Shown: piece by piece, positions 17,770 through 25,732 of the stretch | Layout of the letters: each line of letters begins with the position of its first letter | How positions within the stretch are numbered: the stretch's first letter is position 1 | From: Roseivirga echinicomitans | Lineage (GTDB): Bacteria; Bacteroidota; Bacteroidia; Cytophagales; Cyclobacteriaceae | Assembly: GCF_001592935.1 (NCBI RefSeq) | Contig: NZ_LRDB01000051.1 | Coordinates: 124,001 to 188,000, forward strand | Direction: 5' to 3' | Length of the DNA stretch: 64,000 nt | The notes under the pieces: generated by a model | Seen by the model: the letters and a program-made list of their open reading frames with translations, nothing else | The model's database searches: none | Told to the model about the DNA's origin: nothing | Program-made: the position numbers and the translations under genes

Positions 17770-18072
17770 TTAAACGTCAAGCGAAAATTTCAAACTTCCA
17801 CCTAATCCTTCTCTGATGATTCTCATCAAGGTCGAAAGTCTAATGTCACTAGCATTATTTTCAATTCTTGAGATGTAGTTTTTAGTGGTTCCAACTTTTA
17901 CAGCGAGTTGCTCTTGTGTTAGATTCTGTTTCTTTCTAGCCTCTTGAATTAGAATGCCAATTTTAAACGTTTCAAATTCTTCTTGGAATTGCTCACGTGA
18001 CTCAGTTCCAGTTTTCCCGTACTGCTCATCCAGATGGTCGTCAAACGATGTAATTCTCTTATCTGTTTTCAT
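17770..18072 (-). CDS. XRE-family antitoxin (HigA-like)
   Basis: A 100-residue protein with an acidic N-terminal extension and a helix-turn-helix domain at about residues 37-92 (IQEARKKQNLTQEQLAVKVGTTKNYISRIENN). It overlaps the upstream toxin gene by 14 nt, the standard toxin-first HigBA layout. By family it should neutralise the toxin and repress the operon by binding a palindrome near the toxin start; a perfect inverted repeat is present at 18428-18445. The stop is 13 nt from copy A of a 52-bp repeat. Confidence 0.88.
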   Translation of the reverse strand: MKTDKRITSFDDHLDEQYGKTGTESREQFQEEFETFKIGILIQEARKKQNLTQEQLAVKVGTTKNYISRIENNASDIRLSTLMRIIREGLGGSLKFSLDV

Positions 18073-18400
18073 AATATTCTTTCTTTAATCGTTCCGCTTT
18101 TTTAATTTCATTTTTAGGCGTTTTCTGCGTTTTCTTTTGAAATCCGCTCAACAGGATGATTAAATTTCCTTCATCGAAAAAGCAAAAGAGACGGAATATT
18201 CCGTTTCCTGCGGAAATTCGTACTTCCCAAAGCCCGTCAGTATTCGCTAGATGTTTGAGGAATTTCTCTGGAACAATTCGAGTGCTTTTCAATAGCAAAA
18301 GCGTCCAATCTATTTTTTTTCGAACAGCGAGCGATTGCTTTAAATAAAAGTCTTTAAAGTGATTTTCGTAAAACCCTATTTCCCTTTTAAACTCGCTCAA
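18059..18400 (-). CDS. RelE/HigB-type toxin
   Basis: A RelE/ParE-superfamily ribosome-dependent mRNase toxin, Gp49-like branch. Core motifs are LLKSTRIVPEKFLKHL, GLWEVRISAGNGIFRLFCFF and IILLSGFQKKTQKTP, with a basic C-terminal helix. The frame is open to an ATG at 18454, but I prefer the TTG at 18398-18400 (113 residues, starting at SEFKREIGFYENHF). The extra 18 residues have no family counterpart, and a palindromic operator-like sequence lies inside that extension. The antitoxin follows with a 14-nt overlap. Confidence 0.82.
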   Translation of the reverse strand: MSEFKREIGFYENHFKDFYLKQSLAVRKKIDWTLLLLKSTRIVPEKFLKHLANTDGLWEVRISAGNGIFRLFCFFDEGNLIILLSGFQKKTQKTPKNEIKKAERLKKEYYENR

Positions 18401-18427
18401 CTTCGTTGAATTTAAACTGAGGCAAAA

Positions 18428-18445
18428 GTTACCTAAAAAGGTAAC
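18428..18445. promoter_or_regulatory. palindromic operator candidate for the HigBA-like pair
   Basis: GTTACC-TAAAAA-GGTAAC is a perfect inverted repeat with 6-bp arms and 6-bp spacer, 28 nt upstream of the preferred toxin start. Spacing and symmetry suit a dimeric XRE repressor such as the HigA-like protein. Confidence 0.55.
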
Positions 18446-18491
18446 ATTCTCCAAATTTGAATATGAGAATTTTATTATTGGGCCTTAGAGG

Positions 18492-18516
18492 CCTGTTGGT
18501 GAAGAATACCAACAGG
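18492..18516. repeat. small palindromic (REP-like) hairpin
   Basis: CCTGTTGGT and ACCAACAGG form a perfect 9-bp stem around a 7-nt loop, just ahead of copy B of the 52-bp repeat. It continues into AACAGGGGCGGG, and AACAGGGGCGG recurs at 19351-19361. Confidence 0.6.
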
Positions 18517-18524
18517 GGCGGGAA

Positions 18525-18576
18525 AGTCAGGCTATGGCCTGACAAAATTAAGTTGAAAGTAAGGTTATAGCCTGAC
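18525..18576. repeat. 52-bp direct repeat, copy B (upstream of the HigBA-like pair)
   Basis: This is the second copy of the element at 17705-17756. Five substitutions separate them, three of which sit in the first arm and keep its palindromic character (AGTCAGGCTATGGCCTGAC is itself an inverted repeat). It lies between the HigBA-like and VapBC-like modules. Confidence 0.8.
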
Positions 18577-18581
18577 GCTGA

Positions 18582-19013
18582 TTAGCGGGCTCCGTTTACT
18601 ATCATTTGGACATAGGTATCCGAATTAAAGACAGCGATTTTTGATTTCTTATAATCTTTTGTGTTTCGGGTTACTATGGCGTTGATCCCTTTTTCAGAAA
18701 TAGCAACGGAGTGTTGAATGGCATCTTCGAAATCTTTGAATTCGCTCGTGACAGCGTTTGAAATATCCTTGCCTGACACACTTAGCACCTCAACTATTTC
18801 TAGGAGTTCGCCAATGACGGCCCTTGTTTTTCTATCCCCAAGTTCTTTCCTTAAAATATAATGGACGTTGTTAAAGCATAATGAAGAAGTGTACACTTTC
18901 AATTCGTTCTTGTCGGCCAAGTCAAAAAGGATAGATGCTGCAATCGCATGAGGTTGCCTGTCAATAAGCAAGTCAATAATCACATCGGTATCAATGAATA
19001 TTTTAGAGGCCAT
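18582..19013 (-). CDS. PIN-domain toxin (VapC-like)
   Basis: A 143-residue PIN-domain RNase. Conserved acidic residues appear in FIDTDVIIDLL (Asp8, Asp10), in FKDFEDAIQH and in TRNTKDYK, consistent with the metal-binding site. Family members cleave tRNA or rRNA when the antitoxin is lost. Its start overlaps the upstream ribbon-helix-helix antitoxin by 11 nt. The stop is 5 nt from copy B of the 52-bp repeat. Confidence 0.88.
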   Translation of the reverse strand: MASKIFIDTDVIIDLLIDRQPHAIAASILFDLADKNELKVYTSSLCFNNVHYILRKELGDRKTRAVIGELLEIVEVLSVSGKDISNAVTSEFKDFEDAIQHSVAISEKGINAIVTRNTKDYKKSKIAVFNSDTYVQMIVNGAR

Positions 19014-19257
19014 GTTTAGTGTTCTTAGCTTCGTTCAAAACATCCTTGTAATTGAAGTCCGAGTCTACTTTTAAGACGCCACGTAGTTTTTTTACACGTG
19101 GAGATAATTGCTCCTTTTCATCTTCTGCTTTTGAACCAGTGAGGTATTTAAAATAGTTCTCCACCATTTCAGACAGGCTTTTGCCTTTATCCGCAGCGTA
19201 TTTCTTGGCCTGCTCTATAACCTCTTTGTCTAGTGTAAGTGTTAATTTAGTACTCAT
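19003..19257 (-). CDS. ribbon-helix-helix antitoxin (DUF6364-like)
   Basis: An 84-residue protein whose N-terminus (MSTKLTLTLDKEVIEQAKKYAADKGKSLSEMVENYF) is a typical ribbon-helix-helix DNA-binding fold, followed by a charged tail that should wrap around the toxin. It resembles DUF6364 antitoxins that pair with PIN toxins. It precedes and overlaps the PIN gene by 11 nt, so the two form one operon. Confidence 0.85.
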   Translation of the reverse strand: MSTKLTLTLDKEVIEQAKKYAADKGKSLSEMVENYFKYLTGSKAEDEKEQLSPRVKKLRGVLKVDSDFNYKDVLNEAKNTKHGL

Positions 19258-19575
19258 GGCACGTGTGTTTATTCTGTAATCTATACGTGCAATTTAATTA
19301 ATAGTTCTTGAGAGTTCCAAATAGGGAGTAAGGATTAGTTTCTTTTCACGAACAGGGGCGGAAGTTATAACCTCGAATCTTTATTAAACCAACCATGCCT
19401 GTTTTCCTTCCTTGAGGTAACGAAAGGTCTAGAAGCTTAATCGTTGAAATTATCAGAGTAATAAAAGCGAAGGCTTGTATTAATTTGGTTACCAAATGCT
19501 TGCATCTATCTTATCGGCTAGAAACCAACCTATCAATCCTCCCCGATACAATCGAGGAGGAGTTGGAAAAAAGCC
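19258..19575. other. intergenic stretch between the VapBC-like and DUF4435 genes
   Basis: I see no gene here. It contains AACAGGGGCGG (19351-19361, shared with 18511-18521), a segment at 19407-19440 (CTTGAGGTAACGAAAGGTCT) resembling 24719-24750, and a 10-bp hairpin with one G-U pair at about 19538-19560 (CCTCCCCGAT / ATCGAGGAGG), which lies just after the DUF4435 stop on the minus strand and could end that transcript although no T tract follows. Confidence 0.5.
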
Positions 19576-20430
19576 TCATTTTATTATGGCTTTTATTTGT
19601 TGCAAATCTGATATGTCTATTAACTTAGCAAGTCTAATCCTTAAGCTGTCTCTTCTTAAGGTAAACTTTTTTACACTCTTGAATTTCTGTAGTCGAAATT
19701 CGGTTAGTGGTAATAGATAATCTTTAGCGGAAACAATTTTCAATACGTTTTCTACTGATGGAGGCCATTTTTGTCGTAGGTCGTAAACTAATTCATTGTA
19801 ATCTTCTTCTGATATAACCTCTAAAAGTTTACTCTTTATGGCTTCTATTCTATTATGGCATTGGGTAGAATCGAGAACGGTAATTTTGCTTTTTTGGTAA
19901 CAAAGGGTTCCTACCCCGAGAGATATAGTAGGATGGGTAGGGACATGTTTTTTGCACAGTGCATAATGAATAAACAGCTCTACTAAATCATCAGAAATAC
20001 CCTTAAGCCAATTTTCAAAACCTAAGATTTTCGAAATCTTTTCTTTTTCAATCAAGATGTTGTCGTGAATTATTTCAATAAGAGGTTCTTCTTGAATCAG
20101 GTAGTTTTCAATGCAATACCTATTAAGAACAAACAGATAATCAATACCATTTTCGTTGGTATCATTGATCAGATCTAGGTCACCATCAACAATGTAAACT
20201 CGTTTTACTTCTCTTTTATGTTGGTCAGCTTTACAAGCTTCTATAACATTGATTTTCCCGCCTAATGAGATCAATTTGTTTATTTTGTGACCTGTTTTTT
20301 CAAAGACACGATTGATAATTACCTTATAGAACTCATCATCATAACTGTCCTCAACAAATACATCAACTGTATTTTTATACCGGAAAAAAACTCCAAGGTT
20401 GGGTAAGATACTCTTCTTAAACTCTAGCAT
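19576..20430 (-). CDS. DUF4435 TOPRIM-like nuclease, PARIS AriB-like
   Basis: A 284-residue protein of the DUF4435 family, a TOPRIM-related fold. The expected acidic residues are present: VFVEDSYDDEFY (Glu27) near the N-terminus and VYIVDGDLDLIND (DxD) near residue 90, with NRYCIENYL following. In PARIS systems the DUF4435 effector AriB is held by the ATPase AriA and acts as a nuclease on release; that is family knowledge. Here it follows an AAA ATPase by 4 nt on the same strand, in the AriA-AriB order. The gene itself is intact. A stand-alone DUF4435/ATPase pair of another type is the alternative. Confidence 0.75.
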   Translation of the reverse strand: MLEFKKSILPNLGVFFRYKNTVDVFVEDSYDDEFYKVIINRVFEKTGHKINKLISLGGKINVIEACKADQHKREVKRVYIVDGDLDLINDTNENGIDYLFVLNRYCIENYLIQEEPLIEIIHDNILIEKEKISKILGFENWLKGISDDLVELFIHYALCKKHVPTHPTISLGVGTLCYQKSKITVLDSTQCHNRIEAIKSKLLEVISEEDYNELVYDLRQKWPPSVENVLKIVSAKDYLLPLTEFRLQKFKSVKKFTLRRDSLRIRLAKLIDISDLQQIKAIIK

Positions 20431-20434
20431 AGAC

Positions 20435-21794
20435 TTAAACTTGAGTTAAGTCTTGGCAGTATTTCTGATTTTCAACATTGCCAAGGATAGTGGGGGAATG
20501 AGTAGCCATTATGAACTGTGTATGTGGGCTTGCTTCTAAAAGTGTATTAACGAACAACTCCTGCCAACCTAAATGAAGACTTAATTCAGGTTCGTCAATA
20601 ATAAAAGTATCTCTTTGTGTACCAAAAATAAGCTGTGCTAGCATAACAATTATTTGCTTTTCACCGGAAGACAAACGGTATATTCCTGTGGAATCACCAT
20701 TAGGAAGTGATATTTTTAGGTCACCATTTTTTTCGACTAGAAGAGATTTTTTGTTTTCTCCAAAATAAAGATTAGCAAGTGATTCAAATTTTGTAAAAGA
20801 GGAATATGATTTTTCAATTTCATCTTGAGCATCTTCATATGAAGAAATTATTCTATCAATGCGTTCTAGTTGTGGACTATTGATAAGCCATTGCCCAAGA
20901 GCCTTCATAAAAGCTGTGCCCGGTTCTTTTGTTTTCTTTTTCCGTTCTTTAATTAGTGTTTTCTGGATTTTCGCTAATTCATCAAAATAATTGAGGATCT
21001 TTTCCTCAAGATTTGGAATTTCAGAAATTCTGAGAGGCGGCTAAAATTCTTTCTTTCCTTGATTCAATATCTATTTCCTGTTCTATATTGAAGCCTAAAT
21101 CATCATTTCCTTGAATTGTATCGAAAGATGAATATATGATATTATTCTTAAGTTTGGAACTTATTGTCGCTTGTTTTTGAGAAAATTCAATGAAGCTGTT
21201 CTTTATTAATTTTTCAACATCAATAAGACTTTCGTAAAGGTTCCCTTTGATGTCTGTTGTAAAGTCTCTTTGTTGCATGAAACTTTCAATACTTAATATA
21301 TCAATTTCACCTCCTTCATGAATTCTTCTATCAAGTCCCAAAAAAGCAGGAGTATTTAGTTTTCTTACAGCCTTTACTGCATCTAATTCAATAAAATGAG
21401 CCTCATAGCGAGAATATCTACTCATGATATTTCTCATTTCAAATCTACTAAAGTCACTAACTTGAATCAGTGGTAAATCTTGAACTTTAATAGTACTTGC
21501 TGCATTAAGATCAGGGTTTTCGGATTCAATCGTTAGTCTTCTTTTAGATTCATCGAGAAATTCAGACCTAACAACAAAATCAATGTTATCACTTTCGCAT
21601 TCAACTTGAGCAAACGAGTATTTAATCTGTGTTAAATTAATCCAGCTCGGACTGAGTAGACCCAATATAAGTTTTAACGCTGTAGTCTTACCTGAACCAT
21701 TAATCCCCACTAAAAACGTCAAGGAATCATTTAGTTTTATATCAAAACTTAGATATCCGTTTACTTTTTCGGCTGTAAATCGTTTAATCTTCAT
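20435..21794 (-). pseudogene. AAA ATPase, PARIS AriA-like, disrupted by a +1 frameshift
   Basis: Two overlapping frames together encode one ABC-like/AAA ATPase of about 452 residues. The first (21794 to 21021) opens with MKIKRFTAEKVNGY and holds Walker A (GINGSGKTT). The second (stop at 20435) holds the signature LSSGEKQIIVML, Walker B with IIDEPELSLHLGW and the switch histidine in MATHSPT. Frame one ends at TGA 21021-21023; frame two is open from 21040, so a one-base shift within 21021-21040, for example one surplus T in the TTT at 21025-21027, restores continuity. In-frame ATGs at 21872 and 21860 are less likely starts. Either a real lesion, a sequence error or, less likely, programmed frameshifting. 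Confidence 0.75.
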
Positions 21795-22062
21795 CAATTT
21801 TACTTTTTTAATTGTTGCCAATGTTATGTACTTGCCACCTTTGAGGCGTATACATCTCATATAATTTACCAAAACTTCCTTATAGCAGTCTAGTAATAGT
21901 AGCTACACGGAAGTTTCTGTCTATGGGGAATCAATATAGAGAATTACAATTTAAGTATCATATAATCCTGAAGTGGCTTGGTTATAAATTAATCTACTAA
22001 GTAATTAGTTGTAAATAAGAAAGCGCTTACGTAAATTGGCTTTTAGTTTAAAATCTCAAAAT

Positions 22063-22818
22063 ATGAAAGCATTTATTTCACTTAGTTTTATAGGGGTATT
22101 GTTGATGGGTTCGCCCAAGGAAATCGTTATGCGGCATGATGTAGACGATTCAGAATATGTGGCCCTAGGCGCAAAGTATGGTGGTTCGGCTGTGCGTTTA
22201 AATGCAGGTTGCGGCACATTTATTCAAGCCAATTGGATTCTTACAGCAGGGCATGTTTTGGAAAGTTCAAGGGTAGGGGAAGATGTCACCGTAAACGGAG
22301 TGAAATACGCCATCAAAAGAAAAATCATTCACCCTGATTATAACCTGAGGGGAGCCGTCAATCATGACATTGCGCTGATAGAATTGGAAGAAAATATACC
22401 CAATGTAGAGTTGGCCATACTTTATGAAAAGTCGGATGAAGTAGGCAAAGAAATCATTTTTGCAGGCACGGGTTGGGCAGGCACAGGCGATAGAGGAATG
22501 GTAGACGGAGCCATTGTCAAAGACCGAAAACTCAGGGCTGCCCAGAACTTAATTGATGGCACCAAACCTAGTTATATCCGCTTTACTTTTGATGCACCAG
22601 ATTCAGAGAATGTACTTCCTTTAGAAGGCATCAGTGGCCCAGGCGATAGTGGAGGCCCTGCCCTTTGGTTCGATGGCGATCAAGCTTATATCATGGGCGT
22701 AAGTTCCCATCAAGATGGTCGCGATACCGGAAAACCCGAAGGAGTGTATGGCGTGTATGAATATTACACCCGAGTAAGCGAATACCTGTCATGGATCAAT
22801 GAGGTAATGGGGAATTGA
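22063..22818 (+). CDS. secreted trypsin-like serine protease
   Basis: A 251-residue S1-family protease with the complete triad: His64 in WILTAGHV, Asp102 in NHDIALIEL and Ser196 in GPGDSGGPA. A signal peptide (residues 1-17) directs export. I use the ATG at 22063; a TTG at 22036 in the same frame adds nine residues ahead of the signal. There is no C-terminal sorting domain. The last 25 nt of the gene are duplicated at 23134-23161 in the downstream intergenic region. Confidence 0.88.
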   Translation: MKAFISLSFIGVLLMGSPKEIVMRHDVDDSEYVALGAKYGGSAVRLNAGCGTFIQANWILTAGHVLESSRVGEDVTVNGVKYAIKRKIIHPDYNLRGAVNHDIALIELEENIPNVELAILYEKSDEVGKEIIFAGTGWAGTGDRGMVDGAIVKDRKLRAAQNLIDGTKPSYIRFTFDAPDSENVLPLEGISGPGDSGGPALWFDGDQAYIMGVSSHQDGRDTGKPEGVYGVYEYYTRVSEYLSWINEVMGN

Positions 22819-22820
22819 TT
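22794..22820. repeat. direct repeat covering the protease 3' end, copy 1
   Basis: GATCAATGAGGTAATGGGGA and the following ATTGATT cover the last codons and stop of the protease gene. A copy with one extra A lies at 23134-23161. Confidence 0.7.
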
Positions 22821-23482
22821 CTATTTCCCAATCCCCCAACCCCCTTCACCAAGGGGGAGGCTGTAGCGATGCCTACTACTTTCAAATATATGTTCTTGGT
22901 TTACTTGGCAACGCAAATGTTTTAAGTTGACTGAAGCTGCTCAATCGAAGCTTTTCCCCTGTAGAAAAAAGGTGGAGATGGTGATGATATTTATTACTTC
23001 TAAATAAATGCTATCAGTATTTTAACCATTCAAGTCTTGCGTATAGTAAACATTTGTCGGTAAGTGCGTCCCCCTTAGAAAAAGGGGGTTAGGGGGATTT
23101 GCCTACTTCACTGCCAACGCCCAATAATTACCAGATCAATGAGGTAATGGGGAAATTGATTTAAATTTTAACAATTCTATTTTCCAATCCTTTTTTCAAT
23201 CCCCCAGCCCTGCCTCGTCCTGAAATAGGTTGACAGGTTTAACATTTATTCCTGTTTCTGGTCAATCCCCCTCCAACCTCCCCCAGGGGAGGACAGGATA
23301 CCGCCTGCTTCACCACTAATGTACAAACACCCAAGACTCATTACTTCTAACCCACTCCCCTTAACTCTTAACACTTAACTCTTAACTAATAACTAATCCC
23401 TCTTAACTAATCATTTTGCTTAACAACCCATAAAACCCTAATTTCCACTCATAAATACAACGTACCCTAAGCCCCAAGCTCA
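22821..23482. repeat. 662-nt intergenic region made largely of repeat fragments
   Basis: No gene is evident. The stretch holds several C-run/G-run palindromic fragments (CCCCCTTCACCAAGGGGGAGG near 22838, CCCCTTAGAAAAAGGGGG near 23070, CCTCCCCCAGGGGAGG near 23278), a second copy of the protease 3' end (23134-23161) and a 40-nt element beginning CTCGTCCTGAAATAGGTTGA at 23214-23253 shared with 15197-15236. The final 120 nt are T/A rich with repeated AACTCTTAAC/ACTAATAACTAAT. It looks like a graveyard of small intergenic repeats. Confidence 0.65.
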
Positions 23483-24625
23483 ATGCATATCAATTCAAAA
23501 CTGCCCAATGTAGGCGCTACCATTTTTGCCACCATGTCTAAAATGGCGAAAGACTATAATGCTTTGAATCTGTCGCAGGGTTTTCCTGATTTTCCGGTGT
23601 CGCCAGAGTTAATTGAAGGCGTTCATCATTACATGAAGGCAGGGTTTAACCAATACCCACCCATGACGGGCATGCCGCAGCTGCGGGAAAGAATTGCTGA
23701 TAAAATCGAAAAGTCATTTGGGGCCAAGGTCAATGTGGAAACTGAAATCACCTTGACGGCTGGCGCTATAGAAGCGATCAATGCCACCATCACCACATTG
23801 GTAAGCAAAGGCGATGAAGTCATTATGATGGTTCCGGCTTACGATGCCTACGACCCCATTATTACCCAAAATGGCGGGATAACCATTCCGATTGCATTGA
23901 CCCAACCGCATTTTGCTATCGATTTGGACACTGTGAGGGAGAAGGTGAATGCTAAAACGAGGATGATCATTATCAACTCTCCGCATAACCCCACGGGTGC
24001 TATGATTGATGCTGGTGACCTGTCAATTTTGGCGGAGATTACGCGAGATACCAACATCATTGTACTTTCAGATGAAGTCTATGAGCATATTGTATTTGAT
24101 GGTCGAGCACACGAATCGATTTTAAAGCATGAAGAACTGAGGCAGCGGTCGGTGGCTACTTTCTCCTTCGGGAAAACCTTCCATGCCACAGGCTGGCGGA
24201 TAGGCTATATGGTGGCGCCCGATTGGATTACTGCGGAAGTAAGGAAAGTACATCAGTACATGGCTTTTGCCGTGCACACGCCCAGCCAATTGGCCATTGC
24301 CGATTACTTAGAAGATGCTGACCATTACAATAACCTTGGCGCTTTTTATCAGCAGAAACGTGACCTGTTTTTGGATTTGATCAAAGGTTCTCGCTTTGAA
24401 TCGTTGCCGTCTAACGGTACTTATTTTCAGTTATTGAGTTATAAAAACATTTCAGAGAAGCCAGATTTAGAAATGGCCGAATGGCTGACCAAAGAAAAGG
24501 GAATCGCCTCCATTCCAATTTCAGTTTTTTACGACACCAAAGAAGACAATCGAATGCTCAGGTTCTGCTTTGCGAAAAGCGAGGAGACATTGACAAAGGC
24601 AGCGGAAATACTTTGTGCTATTTAG
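23483..24625 (+). CDS. PLP-dependent aminotransferase (methionine/glutamine transaminase type)
   Basis: A 380-residue fold-type I aminotransferase. The Schiff-base lysine is Lys231 in SFGKTFHATGWRIGY; NSPHNPTG (166-172) and SDEVYEH (Asp197) complete the PLP site. The TFHATGWRIGYMVAP block is characteristic of the YbdL/KAT family, which prefers methionine, glutamine and aromatic amino acids. An omega-amidase-type nitrilase lies 268 nt downstream on the same strand, supporting a glutamine-transaminase role in which alpha-ketoglutaramate is removed by the amidase, for example in methionine salvage. Confidence 0.9.
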   Translation: MHINSKLPNVGATIFATMSKMAKDYNALNLSQGFPDFPVSPELIEGVHHYMKAGFNQYPPMTGMPQLRERIADKIEKSFGAKVNVETEITLTAGAIEAINATITTLVSKGDEVIMMVPAYDAYDPIITQNGGITIPIALTQPHFAIDLDTVREKVNAKTRMIIINSPHNPTGAMIDAGDLSILAEITRDTNIIVLSDEVYEHIVFDGRAHESILKHEELRQRSVATFSFGKTFHATGWRIGYMVAPDWITAEVRKVHQYMAFAVHTPSQLAIADYLEDADHYNNLGAFYQQKRDLFLDLIKGSRFESLPSNGTYFQLLSYKNISEKPDLEMAEWLTKEKGIASIPISVFYDTKEDNRMLRFCFAKSEETLTKAAEILCAI

Positions 24626-24892
24626 TATAGGATTACTTACTTGGGTTGTGAAGTCTCCGTGCTTGATTGGGAATGGCGAATTTTCTGTTTCAGAGAAAGT
24701 GTCTATGAAAAGCTTTCTTTCCCTGAGGTTACGAAGGGTCTAGAGTTTAATTATAGTTCCTTCGCTGTGTTTAGGATAGAAAACTATAAAACAGTTTTCA
24801 GTTGATCAATGTGTGATTAACACAATTATAGTACTTTAAATTTCGGATTAATAATCAGTGCCTTTAACCTAAAGTCCTCTTAACTTAGCCCC

Positions 24893-25681
24893 ATGCAAGA
24901 CCTACGAATTTCCCTTGTTCAAAGCGATGTCCACTGGCACGAAATAGGCGCCAATTTGGCTACCTACGAAGAGAAAATCTGGAGCCTGAAAGGCAAAACC
25001 GATTTGGTTTTACTTCCAGAAATGTTCCAGACGGGTTTTTCAATGCAAAACACCGAGCTGGCAGAACCAATGAACTTCACAACCTTTAAATGGATGAAGC
25101 AAATGGCATTGCAGGTTGATGCGGTCATTGCTGGTTCGTTTATGGTGAAGGAAGAAGGGAAAGTATTCAATCGTTTGATCTGGATGCAGCCCAATGGCGA
25201 GTGGCAAAAATACGACAAGCGTCATTTGTTCCGAATGGCCGATGAACACGATCATTTTGATTTTGGTACTGAACGCCTGATTGTAGAATGGAGAGGTTGG
25301 AAGATCTGCCCGATGGTCTGTTACGATTTGCGTTTTCCGGTTTGGGCCAGAAACCGAAATTTAGAATACGATTTGCTCCTTTATGTGGCCAATTGGCCAG
25401 CGGTGCGCGTCAATGCTTGGGATGCTTTATTGAAAGCCAGAGCAATTGAAAATGTAAGCTATACGGCTGGACTTAATCGAGTAGGGGCTGATGGCAACGG
25501 AATCGAATACAATGGTCATTCAGGTGTTTATTCACCCAAAGGCGAAACATTGGCGTTCTCTGATTCCGAGGAAGAGATTATCACGCTGACCTTAAGCCTA
25601 GAAGAGTTGGATCATTTCCGAACCAAGTTCCCCGCACACCTAGATGCCGATGATTTCGAAATCAAGAAGAATGTTTCATAG
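24893..25681 (+). CDS. nitrilase-superfamily omega-amidase (YafV-like)
   Basis: A 262-residue C-N hydrolase with the triad Glu43 (LLPEMFQTGFS), Lys109 (YDKRHLF) and Cys143 (CPMVCYDLRFPVW). The YDKRHLFRMADEH and CYDLRFPVWARN blocks match omega-amidases, which hydrolyse alpha-ketoglutaramate or alpha-ketosuccinamate to the keto acid and ammonia. Location beside a methionine/glutamine-type aminotransferase fits that role. It starts at ATG; TAACTTAG at 24876-24883 is a plausible -7 element. Confidence 0.88.
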   Translation: MQDLRISLVQSDVHWHEIGANLATYEEKIWSLKGKTDLVLLPEMFQTGFSMQNTELAEPMNFTTFKWMKQMALQVDAVIAGSFMVKEEGKVFNRLIWMQPNGEWQKYDKRHLFRMADEHDHFDFGTERLIVEWRGWKICPMVCYDLRFPVWARNRNLEYDLLLYVANWPAVRVNAWDALLKARAIENVSYTAGLNRVGADGNGIEYNGHSGVYSPKGETLAFSDSEEEIITLTLSLEELDHFRTKFPAHLDADDFEIKKNVS

Positions 25682-25732
25682 CGGGTTGCAGTCATTCCGA
25701 ACTAGTTTCGGAACCCCTTTGAGGAAAGCATT

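Noticed and set aside
21021-21040. Programmed +1 frameshift in the ATPase gene as a confirmed mechanism
   Set aside because: The site lacks a CTT-TGA type slip codon and a nearby upstream Shine-Dalgarno-like stimulator; kept only as a possibility.
15197-23253. Complete insertion sequence
   Set aside because: No transposase or terminal inverted repeats were found near either copy of the 40-bp element.
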